Below the pieces are notes generated by a model, which saw nothing but the letters and a program-made list of their open reading frames with translations, was not told the DNA's origin and searched no databases. DNA of 64,000 nucleotides from Struthio camelus. Lineage: Eukaryota > Chordata > Aves > Struthioniformes > Struthionidae. Below, piece by piece: positions 26,606 to 37,100 of the stretch. A program made the translations under genes and the position numbers. The stretch spans positions 122,635,400 to 122,699,399 of the forward strand of contig NC_090943.1 in NCBI RefSeq assembly GCF_040807025.1. The letters run 5' to 3'. Positions within the stretch are counted from its first letter, which is position 1. Every line of letters begins with the position of its first letter.

Positions 26606-28879
26606 ATCAGAGCCCAAGGACATACTGCAAGCCCAAATCCAATCTTTTCAAAATTGCTTACTTCTTTGCTGGGACACTGTTGACTCTGTTGCAATTCTGG
26701 AAGACATGGGTTCAGCCGGTGCAAACTGACTTCATCTCTTCAGTGAAGCGAAGGAAGGATTTAGCCTCTAATCTCTGATATATTGTACAGATCCAGCAAG
26801 TCAAGGCAGATGAGAAGCTCTCCTCTGGGCACAAATCTGCAGCTGCCTAGAAAAAGTGGCCCCAAATCCAAAGCGGCAGTAGCCGCTTGCAGAAGCCCAG
26901 AGGAGGAGGCTCTAGATTCCAAAACATCTCGTTCCAACTCTCATGAGCTCATTTTGCTAGCAAAGCAATGCATAGTATAAAATAAAATAGGCAAATCATG
27001 CATTCTAGTCTGAAGGCAGGACCAGCTATCTTCAGCTAGGCACTGGGATACCATGAAGATGAATAAAGTTTAAGCAGTGGAACAAAACAGTGCTGATATC
27101 AGTGAAATTATCAAAGGATTTTTTTGAGAAAGAAAAAAAAAAGAATTTCCAGTGCCCTAAGCTATGCTGTTCCAAAGCAAAGCAGCAATTCCCACAGAAC
27201 AAGTGGGGCTAAACTTAAAGTAGAATGGGATAATGGTAGAATATTTATAATGCTGTAAGGTTCCAAAATGTGCAAAGTAAACAATTTTTAAGTTGTCCAA
27301 GCGTGGAAAAAAAAAGCTCATGGCAAATGATGCTTGAGAGGAAAAGTAACAGAACCCAAATGGCTTCATGGCAGGGGAGGAGGGCGAACTCAGCCATGAC
27401 CCCTCTTCATGCTAGATGTTGCATGGCTCAGAAATAAGTAGAAATAAATGACTGAGTCATTAGGATCCCAGTGGAGTGTGACACAATCTCAGATGGCAGC
27501 TGATCTCCAATGATTTTATCCACTGATCTCGTCCACTGCTGGGAAGGAGCAAATCCAGCGGCTGTGCAAAGCCCTGCATTCGTGTGCAACTTGCTCTTTC
27601 ACACAGACACAGAGGCTACTGGTACAGACTTTCAGACGCTGTGAGTTTCAGCGCTTTCTGAGGAGATTCCTAATCAAATGGGAAGTAGACACAAAATGTC
27701 ATATACAGGCAGGTGCTATGCATGAGTGCAGAATATAGGCTGGGATTACTGTTTGCCAGGCATAACTAGTGAGCTTCGCAGAAAACTTGTGCCTCTCTGT
27801 TGCATGCACCAAGGTGAGAGCCAAATAATAGAAGCTCCTTTCTCCCTTCAAAAGAACCTTGTGATAGGCTTTTTTAGCTAGATTGTTTCGCAGCCTTTGT
27901 ACTTGTGAGGATTGCGTTTCTAATGGGGAAAGAAAGGTCAAAAGACATTAATAACCAAGATAACAGTTATCAATCTGATATAAATAAAGCAGCTTATAAA
28001 GTTTGCAACACACCACAATCTGCAGCAGATAAAGGAGTTGAAACCCAAAGGAGGGTTATAAGAAAGCTGCTAATGGGAGTGTCTATAAGTTTTCTTTTTA
28101 AGCAAATGACGGGGACACAATTGTCACGTGCAATGGTTGCTGTAGAAGCCTGTGTTGCCCCCGAAGCTTAGAGCGAGGACATCACTCAGATCAAGAGGTC
28201 ACAGTCTGTCCTCCTCTGTGCTGCTCAGCTGCTTAGGCATGATCCCACAAGCAGACCTACACATCCATACACAACAGGAACCCCATTTTTATCCTGAGTG
28301 ATGCCACAGTGCCAGCAAGCACTGTTAGAGCTACACTACGAAGCTCTTCCTTGCCCACGCTCTTGCTTTACTGTTTCTCCCAGGACCTTGCTCTGTCTTA
28401 ATCCTGTTTAGTTTAGTGATAACTAAATCACTTTACCTTTCTAACTCTCTTGACGCCTAGATTCCTGTTTTGTGAGTGTCCCATAATGTCAAAGTGGCTC
28501 CTGCCTTAAGTAACAGTGACCCAAAAGGATGTTCTTGCTGTTCTGCCTAAATTCCCTTGGAAATCTGTTTCAGTACAGTCCTTACAGAGCATGTGTATAG
28601 TAAGACACACATTGTCCACCCGCAAACACACCCTGAGCCTCCTCTGAAATAACGGCGTGGTGGATCCCATAGGCGCACCCAGCATGGCGCGCTGTTAGAC
28701 AGGCACGCTGCCTCCGGGAGCGCATGACACGGGGTTAGTTCTGTCTGCACGCGGAGGGGATTTCAAGCTGGGGACCCATGGGCTAAGCTCTCTGCCCCTT
28801 TTCCGCTTGGCAGAAAGGTTCTGCAGGACAAAACTGGCACATGACACTCGTGTAGCATTTAGGGTACTCTGTTCTGAGT

Positions 28880-28960
28880 ATGGAGCCAGACAACCTAAAT
28901 GTAATTGCTGCAGGACCTCACTTCACTTGCCTATGTTCCTTATGGGAGCTGGGTCTTAAA
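28880..28960 (+). repeat. Possible MIR-like 5' fragment
   Basis: GGAGCCAGACAACCTAAATG followed by GACCTCACTTCACTTGCCTA has the order of the MIR 5' half. Short and diverged, so uncertain. Confidence 0.3.
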
Positions 28961-28980
28961 AACCACGCCTCAGTGAAAGG

Positions 28981-29026
28981 ACCTATATTGCAAAGGACTT
29001 ACCTATATAGCAAAGTGCCTATATCA
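28981..29026 (+). repeat. Short tandem repeat, period about 17-20 bases
   Basis: CCTATATTGCAAAG, CCTATATAGCAAAG and CCTATATCA follow one another, giving about two and a half diverged copies. Confidence 0.8.
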
Positions 29027-29378
29027 TTTCTGAAAAAAAGAGGGTGAGGACACTTTCATTACTCCTTAGCTCTTCACTAGTTTACATTAGTTTAAAATCC
29101 ATCTAGCAAAACTTATGACCAACATACACTAGCATAGCTTTTGCTCTAATTAGTTTAGCTTGTTTTCCTAATGATATTGAATCACTTTCACTCATCTCTT
29201 CATTGACAGAAATATTAGCCTGCAGTAAATCATTCGTTCTCAGCTGCACACACTTCCAGACTCTTCTTGGACATGCGCTATTTGTCTAATTTTTTTTCTT
29301 ATACCTAGGTCATGAGCTGTAGGATTTTTAAATATTTTCCAGTGACCAAAAGACGCTTTTTCTTTTCTGAACAGACAA

Positions 29379-29384
29379 TTTATT
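29379..29384 (-). terminator. Candidate distal AQP4 polyadenylation signal
   Basis: AATAAA on the minus strand, followed about 45 bases later by a U/G-rich stretch (TCTTTTGGTCACTGG). Use of this site would give a 3' UTR of about 4.5 kb, near the mammalian length. The hexamer is common by chance in AT-rich DNA. Confidence 0.35.
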
Positions 29385-31924
29385 TGTAACAGCAGTGTGA
29401 GATATTACAAGTGGAAATCAGATAAACATGCAGTGTTTCATAGCATATATTTCAGTAGATTAGTCCAAATATCACATGAGAAAATTTTAAATCCTTTAAC
29501 ATTAGTTTTGGTATTGTGGTGACTAGACATTTCAACAGAAACAGTCTTGTGGAAAAATCCACACATTTAGCTTGCTTTAACCCATTTGTCCTAAATTACA
29601 GAGATCGCATCACTATGGCTTAGATCATATAAGTGTGTAACAAATACTTCAGTCTATATATGCATAATGCCTGCTTAACAAAGTCCTCAAGAAATTCAGA
29701 TACACACAGGTTGATTTGAGATACAAAAAATTTTGTATGGTGTTTCCCTCATCCATCTTGGAAAGAAAGGTTCACAATGTAAATTCTCACATATTCTATT
29801 TAGTTTATAAATATTGGATGGTATAAAACATTTTGTTAACATGGGTTAGCATAGGCTGCAGACAAAATGTTGCAGAGCACAACAGCAACTGCTCCGTAAC
29901 CAAGTACTAGAAAGACAAAAATCTTATTTGAAGACTGTCTAGCTTTTTAAGTAGCAACTGTGCTTAACTATTAATAGAAATAAAACATATTTCAAACAGC
30001 TCATGTACTAACACAGATGAAAAAATAAGCATTGTATGTGCTATGCAGTGTTTCACTCCTGCTTCCACTGAATGAATGAAAGATACAGCTCCCAGTACTT
30101 TAATAGGAAAAGGATTATGATACCTCAGATGCTGTGGGGAACTCCCTCCTCTCCCTGAGTAGTTAGAATTTGACTCCTCAGTGTCCATACAACCTGAAAG
30201 GTATTTGTGTACCTCAATGTAACCCACCTTCAGATTTCATCCTTTCTCTTCTGAAGTCTAGTGATTATATATTTTGAACCTATTTGTTAGAATGTAAAAA
30301 AAAGTATTGGAAACAGTCCTGCCTTCATGGAGGAGCAAGATGCATCCACCTTTTATATTTTAGGTCCCTAGAATTATGACAACATGCCTGGCATCCTTAC
30401 TGAGATATCCACCAATGTATCTAAACAAAGACATTTGCCATTTCCCACTAATAAATACTTTAAGAAAACATCAAGTTATATTACTAGCTGCAATTTAGAG
30501 CTGAAGGCTCTAAATCTAACTCAAACAGTATTAAAATATATATTTTAAAATTATATTAAGGCAAAAGTACTTGCAGGCCATGAAAAAGTCACACTGGTCT
30601 ATTATTTAACCAAATGTAATTATTTTATGCTGATGATACCACTGGAAAACAACTTGGAGAACAACATACCCTGCAGGTTAAAGCTGAATCAAGCCCTGAG
30701 GCACGCTAAAGTGTGGTATTCCCTGCCATTAGTGGTGATCTCTTGTGATAGGGTAGAAGCGACAGTGGTGACAACTATCACTAGGAATTTACTTTAGGGT
30801 GGGTCATAAAACTCAAGTCGAATGAATCTCCTTCTAGATTTAAAAATCTTGCCCAAGGGCTCCACTTTTTGTAAAAACCACAGTGAAGCGTATGAGAGGA
30901 GCCATCAGGTCCTGAAGTAGCCCAAGATCATTTCCACTCTAGTTAAAGAAACTTTTCCATGAGTTCTCTTCAGTGGGAGCAGGAGCAGACCTACCATATC
31001 TCGTCTTCCTGCTTATGTCTACAGAGAACATCCTTTACTGATGAATATCCTGTTTATTTTGGCTTCCCCTCTTTCCCCTGATCTTTGCTCAGCAGCCTGT
31101 ACCTTATCTCCGATACTCTCCTTCTGTGAGGAGTTCTCCTGGGACCGGTTCTGAGAGTTTACCACAACTCATTAATGAAGAATAAAAAGAAAAAAGTCTC
31201 CTGACTTAGCTAATATTATACTAGTGTTATGCTCATCTCAGCAGTAGAATTGAGCAGGGTGAAGAAAATATGCATCACGCCATTTGTGTAAAAGGACCCT
31301 TAAGCACAAAACAAGTCACAGCTTTTTTAAATAATACCATGCAAAATTCACAAATTATGAGCTTCTAAGGAATGTTTTTAAATATCAAAATGCAAAACTT
31401 CTGAACAATCCACCAGGGCTCTATGTGCATTACTCTTTACTTTGATAAACCTTTCGCATGGCTTCAACAGACAAAGTGCCCCTTTAACAAATAGGGCATT
31501 TGAGCAGGAAAAAAGGCAGATTCCTAAAGGAAAAAAAATGCACAAGTTCTGTACTTTCTCCTTGAATTTGTTTAGCCTGAAATTTACCCATCCAAGAAGG
31601 ACCATGTGGGGGTTTAAACACATCTGTACTGCCCTCCCCACAGCAGACTTACTCCTTGCTGTAGGAAGGACCTCTTACCTGCCATTTGAAATGGTGTCTT
31701 GAAGGCCCCTAACCATGCTCATGCCCTAGCAATGCTGCTGCTGTGTAAGGCGTACAGCTAAGGATAAACACTGAGCTGCTTTACCAGAATCCACAGGTAG
31801 CCACTACTGCGATGCCTCAACAGTATGAGATGGGGCTGGTGGGATAGCTCAAGTGCTGGGAGAGGGATAGTGTGACTGGGGACAGGGCCAGATTGGGTTG
31901 CTCTGGAAAGTACAAGTTTGCAAC

Positions 31925-32040
31925 ATGCTGTTCAGCCACTCAGAGGAGCCCAGTCCCACACCCACATGAGGCACGTGCCGTGCAACCACTCAGGGAAGCC
32001 TAGTCCCATGCCTATGTGTGCCACAGGTGGTGCTCAGCCT
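31925..32040 (+). repeat. Minisatellite-like repeat, unit about 50 bases
   Basis: Two clear copies share CCACTCAG-GGAGCC-AGTCCCA followed by a CC-ATG-G-GCC block, with a trace of a third. It lies within the probable AQP4 3' UTR on the opposite strand. Confidence 0.65.
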
Positions 32041-33585
32041 ATAGAGCCAGAGCTGTGGGGAGAAGGAAGATTGTGGGCAAACAAAGCACCTGGCAGAGTC
32101 CTGAATCTCACACTCAGGGCAGGGAGGCTGTGTGAGTGAGGCTTTTAATACAAGAAAATTGACACCAGGAAAATGAATATAACAGGATACGCTCTACAAC
32201 TATCCAGTGCTAGGAGCTGGGATAACAGAACTGCCCTTGGATCATAGTGCAAAAATTGGAGTTTAGCAGTGCTTTATTATCTCCTCATTAGAGACACCTA
32301 ATTCCCTCCAATAGAGATTGTGTGTAGAGTAACGTCAAAGAGCAGATAAGTCAATTACAGGCCACAGTCAGGACCCATGCTTCCCCCTGTCCCCTTATTG
32401 GTAAGTAGGCAGGAATAGACTTTCTTTTTAAAATAAAATCTATACAATTACAGTAATGAGGCTATTGACTGCCTCTGCAGCTGCATACTGGAAAACTTAA
32501 AACCACTGATTGAAACGAAAGCCAGTAACAGAGTCAGTAACAGCTTTATAGAAATGTTTTCTTGGGTGGGTTATGTCTAGCGAAATACTTCTGTAAGGGA
32601 AAGACTGATTGCTGATCATATTTCGTTCCTTTTCCCCCCTAAAAAACCTTGCAAGTGCTTGCATTTCTTCCTAACAATGGATTAAAAAAGCTTTGCCAGA
32701 GATAATAATTAAGGCTATAGGAACAGTGCAACAAGCATGGATCCTGTTCAGCTAGTTAGAGATCAACTATGACAAAAAGCCAGAAGCAGTCATATTTTTT
32801 ATCATCTGTTATAAGAAAAATCCCAATCAGTGTTTCAATACAATTAAAAGTTAAAAAACCCTCTACATTACTAATAAATTAAAAATCCCATATCTCCCAC
32901 CATCTTGTAAGAAAGTAGATAAGTAATTTAAACCTTTAGTTTACATAAATTGGCACAGAAATGTTTATTTGAACAAGTGCACTGAAAACAGATATACCTT
33001 CTTTTCTTCTGATATCTCAAGTTATTAAGTAACAGGAGAGCCTTCATATTCTCTGCATGACCTTGAGAGCCTGCTAGCACTAAATGGTCAATAGTCAAAC
33101 CTCAGGAGAATGTTTCACCAGATAGACAGTGACATGAGCTATCATGAAGAACAGCCAAATGCTTTGCAGCCTTATTATAGTAGGTTTTAATTTTCAGTTT
33201 CAGTGTATTTACTCCCGGGAAGATATGAAGGTAATATGTTCATTGGTTTGCAGTATAAACAAAATTTGACGGGGCTATAGATTTTTAGAACCTGAAAAAA
33301 GTATTTTTCAGAGGTAGTTTGCAAGGCAATAATGATGTATGCAAATGGAAACAACATTCCTTTGCTTGACTTTGGATAAAAGTCTTAAATACCATTGATG
33401 TTGTCCCTGGACCTAGCAAAGAATGCTTAATGGACAAGATGTTCTAATCAGAGTTGACAACAGCCAATTAAGTGTCAGAAGAACAATCTGATAAGTAGGT
33501 TTTCATGTCTATAGGCATTTTCCAATACGTCTTAACTGTCAATTTGAATGTTAAACATCTCCATCTTCATCTCATTATTGACTGA

Positions 33586-33591
33586 TTTATT
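33586..33591 (-). terminator. Candidate proximal AQP4 polyadenylation signal
   Basis: First minus-strand AATAAA after the AQP4 stop, about 220 bases beyond the readthrough stop. It would give a short transcript isoform. There is only a weak U/G-rich element downstream. Confidence 0.25.
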
Positions 33592-33809
33592 AAAGAAGAA
33601 TGCTTTCACCTCTTTTTTTTTTTTGACTTTGGGGTTGTTCCATAAAGAAGGAGAGGAAGAGAGCAGGGATGTCACTTAATTTGAAATAATATAGGGGGAA
33701 TCCTAATTCTGGTAGAGTTCTATTATTCCTTGTGAGTGGTATAGTTTGGTGATGCCACTACCACGCTGCTGCCTGCGCCACACCTTTTAAGAAATGGTAG
33801 ATGATCAGT

Positions 33810-33896
33810 TTACAGGAGATCTGTTTCTTTAATAGGTGGAAGGATATCTGTGGACACGCTATCAGGCTGCTCTCTGCTTTCAGTGCTCCTTGCTAG
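33810..33896 (-). CDS. AQP4: AQP4 readthrough extension (AQP4ex tail)
   Basis: In frame downstream of the AQP4 TGA, 28 sense codons follow before TAA at 33,810-33,812. With one residue inserted at TGA the added tail is 29 residues, the length known for the mammalian AQP4ex isoform. The tail begins LARSTESRE and ends PPIKETDLL; it is polar and Ser/Thr-rich. The TGA-CTAG heptamer is the readthrough motif described for AQP4, OPRK1, OPRL1 and MAPK10 in mammals. The motif, frame and length are seen directly. That it is translated in this species is inferred. Confidence 0.8.
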   Translation of the reverse strand, partial: LARSTESREQPDSVSTDILPPIKETDLL

Positions 33897-34175
33897 TCAT
33901 ACAGAAGACAATACCTCGCTGGATGGATCTCTTGCCTTCTTGTCTTCACCCCTGTCTATATCAATCACATGAACACCACCAGGCTTCAGGATCAGGTCAT
34001 CGGTCTCTACATGGCTCTTGTTATCCTCCACCTCTATGTATTTCCCTTTGGATGGCTGAGTGGCCTTGCTGAAGGCATCTTTAAAACGGCGTTTGAGTTC
34101 AACATCTGGGCAGTAGACATATTCATAAAGAGCACCAGCAAGGACTGCTCCAATTATTGGTCCTACCCAATATAC
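33897..34175 (-). CDS. AQP4: AQP4 coding exon 5 (C-terminus and stop)
   Basis: 279 nt including the stop, residues 232-323. Acceptor TTTGTAG. It encodes membrane segment 6 and the cytosolic tail with [17 protein letters not shown] and the terminal EVLSSV. The final SSV is the class I PDZ ligand that anchors AQP4 to alpha-syntrophin. The stop is TGA at 33,897-33,899 and is followed at once by CTAG, the context that supports readthrough in mammalian AQP4 (see the extension entry). Confidence 0.96.
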   Translation of the reverse strand, partial: VYWVGPIIGAVLAGALYEYVYCPDVELKRRFKDAFSKATQPSKGKYIEVEDNKSHVETDDLILKPGGVHVIDIDRGEDKKARDPSSEVLSSV

Positions 34176-37100
34176 CTACAAAGAGAGGTGGAAAAACATG
34201 GGCATTAAGCTATAGAATAAATAAAGAATTTAGACAAAACCAGATCACTGTAGACTTCATCCAGAACAGTTCTAGCAAAGAGTCCTGGTGCAGTTGTTTC
34301 AGACAACTCTCCTTTCTGGAAATGCAGTCACATAGTTCCCTGGATTTCATGAACCAGGATGGATTTGCCCTCCATACCTTGTCTATAGGGTAGAGAAGCA
34401 TAACTGCCCTAGCTTTCACAGTTGGTGGCCTGGAGCTGACTCATATGTGACTTCTAAAGTCACAAGAAATTGGTCAAAAGCCAAAGACTTAAGGAGTTAA
34501 TGGCATTATTCCCATGTTACAGGTTACTTCTGTGTTTCTGTATTTTTCTCTTCTTGCAGTCTCTCTCTCTCTCTCCTCATGCATATTTTATCCTCTTCAG
34601 AAATACTCCAGGCACCTAGAATCCAGCTACCTAGTCATCTATGGGTGCTGCTTTTCCCTAGAATCACACTAGGGTTTAGGGAATCACTAGGCACTGTACC
34701 ACAACAGAGCAGCCAAGACAGAAGACACCTCTGAAGAAGTCTTAGTGAGGTAAGGTTACTACTTCCCTAATGTCTGAAGATTTCTATCCACATATCTAGT
34801 TACCAATCTACTGGCACAAACCAGCAGAGGAACAGTTAGGCTATAGAGTCCTCCAGTGGATGGACATGCAGGCATCCTCTCTGCACTGCTTTCTTCTGTT
34901 AACGGAGAACAACTTTTTTTTCCTCCCCTCTTTGCTCTTTGGGAGATTTAACCTATTTAACTTTGTGCAATATGACAAAATACAGGTTCTTCTTCAACCT
35001 TCATTAGTTCAACTATGGCTGTAAAATTTCTTGAGGTAACAAGGCCATTGATCCTTTTGTAGTCATACATGACTTGTCATATATAGCTCTGTGTCACATA
35101 CAACACAGAGTTGCTCTGACATAGCTTTGTTTTTACACTACCAGAGGCAAGATGATAGAGAAATAGGCCTGTATCTTCAAGGAGAAATAGTTCTGTTGAG
35201 CTTTGATATGTCTTTTTCCATGAGGTCTTCTCTGAATTTTGACTGCTTATTTGTTAGCTGTAGATAACATTTGTGCTGCTTGCAGGATGACAAAAAAAAA
35301 TAAACACCAATGCAACAAACTGGTTTCCTTGCTGTTTTCACCCAAGAGGACAATAAACTTGTGAGGAAATAAAACTTTTCAAAGCATATAGATAAACAGA
35401 ACAGGTCTACTTCAATATTTAGGACAGGTAATTTGAAAAAAAAAAATCCAGCCTTGGCCTCTGATCCTGCAGAATCCAAGAGGCAGTCAGATATCTGATT
35501 ACTTCATTGAATAAGCAAATACGAAGGACATGAACAAGTACCCTGCAAAGCTGAGTATTTCAGTACAACTTATAGCAGGTCTTAACATTAGTAGGTGCAG
35601 AAGCCCACCAGGCTTCTGCTCGTGACATTAGCATGCTATTATTTTGAAGGAGGAGGAGAAAAGGTAATCTTTCCAAACGACCAGGACAGCAGTTAGGTAT
35701 CTCCTACAAGCTTCTACATGGTGGATTTGTTTATTGTTTACAGCTTTAGTTACAGGTTGCCTCAGAGTACGGATAATGAATCTTGTGAAAAACTACAGCA
35801 GTTTTTCCACATAAACAAGCCATTCACTGATAACAGGGTAAATCTGCTTCAATAGGATAACTCTTGGGAACAAAGTTACACATGGTTTTGTATTTGCAGA
35901 ACTGCAGCCTTAGGGTCTGAAGACAATATATTTCTGTTATTAGCTGCAGTGGGAGCAATGTGGGCTCAATATTTTAAAATTAAGAAAATCCTTATATGCA
36001 CTGTAGTATGCAGCTCTTTCAGTACTAACTGAAAGTGTCCCTAGAATTGCTTGCTGTATCTTTAACTAGGCAAAGCTGAGCTGCAATCCATCTCTTCCTA
36101 TAAAATGGAAATTGTTTAAGAAGTTTAATAGTTGGATGCTATAGAAAATTACTACATCATTCACGATCCATTTATCAAATGGTTTCCTGCACAAATACTC
36201 TTAGTCAGGCTAATGCTTGCTAATCACAGCAGGTAACATCTGACCTGACTTGTAAAGGCCAGACTGTAAACCTTTTGTCTCTCACTGGCGAGCATTTGCC
36301 AAGGCAGGTTCTTCCCCTGCTCCCCTGCAACCAGATCAAGGTCCCTGCTCTCATTTTATACATTTGCTGCAGTTTACTGTAGAACCAGGTGAAATGCAAA
36401 GCCAACAGAATTACTTCCATAACTTCTCACCAGTATGACCAGGGGGTTTGCAATCTGCCTTAGAGGATTTTTCTTTCTAGCGGTTCAATTCTTTCAGTCT
36501 CACTGGATTGCTTGTTTCGAGCTTCATGCATGATTTCCTTCCTACCCTAGCTACTGTGTTCACAAGAAGACCCGCCCAAATAGCAAGATACCATCCCACA
36601 TGCAACACTAAAATCCTAAGCAAGGAAGATAATTATAGCAGAGCTTGTGGCAGGCCAGTGTCCATCTTCTTCAGTGATGGCCTCTCTGGTATATGCTAGG
36701 ATAGATAACTAAAAGCAAATAAGCTATGAAAAATCCTGCTAGCTGTTGGTTGCTATGGTGAAGGAAGCATTAAAGCAGTTACCCATTGGTTTTCCCATTT
36801 CCCCATGATGACAGCAGGTCCAAATGATCGAGCAGGGTTCATACTGGCACCAGTGTAATTGATCTACAGAAAAGAAAATTTTACCTATTACTAATAGGTC
36901 AAAGGCAGTTATACAATTCCTGCTAGTTCCCACTGCCACAGCCACATCTGTGCACCCAGGCTTTGCAGAGCTTCTAATCCCGGTAGAGTATATTGCTACT
37001 CTCCAGGGTGTTATCACAAGAGTAACAAAGCCATCACACAAACAAGCAGACACGCTCTGAAGCGAGGGTCCCATCCAAGGGGACCCTCCCACTGTTTCCT

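Larger units (their letters stand above)
11146..29378. other. Intergenic DNA downstream of AQP4
   Basis: No supported gene or RNA. Contains the polypurine tract at 19.6 kb, the A/T inverted repeat at 23.75 kb and the compound microsatellite at 24.3 kb. The rest is ordinary AT-rich sequence in which I recognise nothing else. Confidence 0.72.
29379..33809 (-). other. AQP4: Probable long AQP4 3' untranslated region
   Basis: About 4.4 kb of AT-rich sequence with no supported coding frame lies downstream of the AQP4 coding region. Mammalian AQP4 has a 3' UTR of roughly 4 kb, so a similar extent is likely. Minus-strand AATAAA hexamers occur at 33,586-33,591, 32,964-32,969 and 29,379-29,384; the last is followed by U/G-rich sequence and would give a 3' UTR of the mammalian size. 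It contains the 31.9 kb minisatellite. The true end cannot be fixed without RNA data. Confidence 0.45.
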
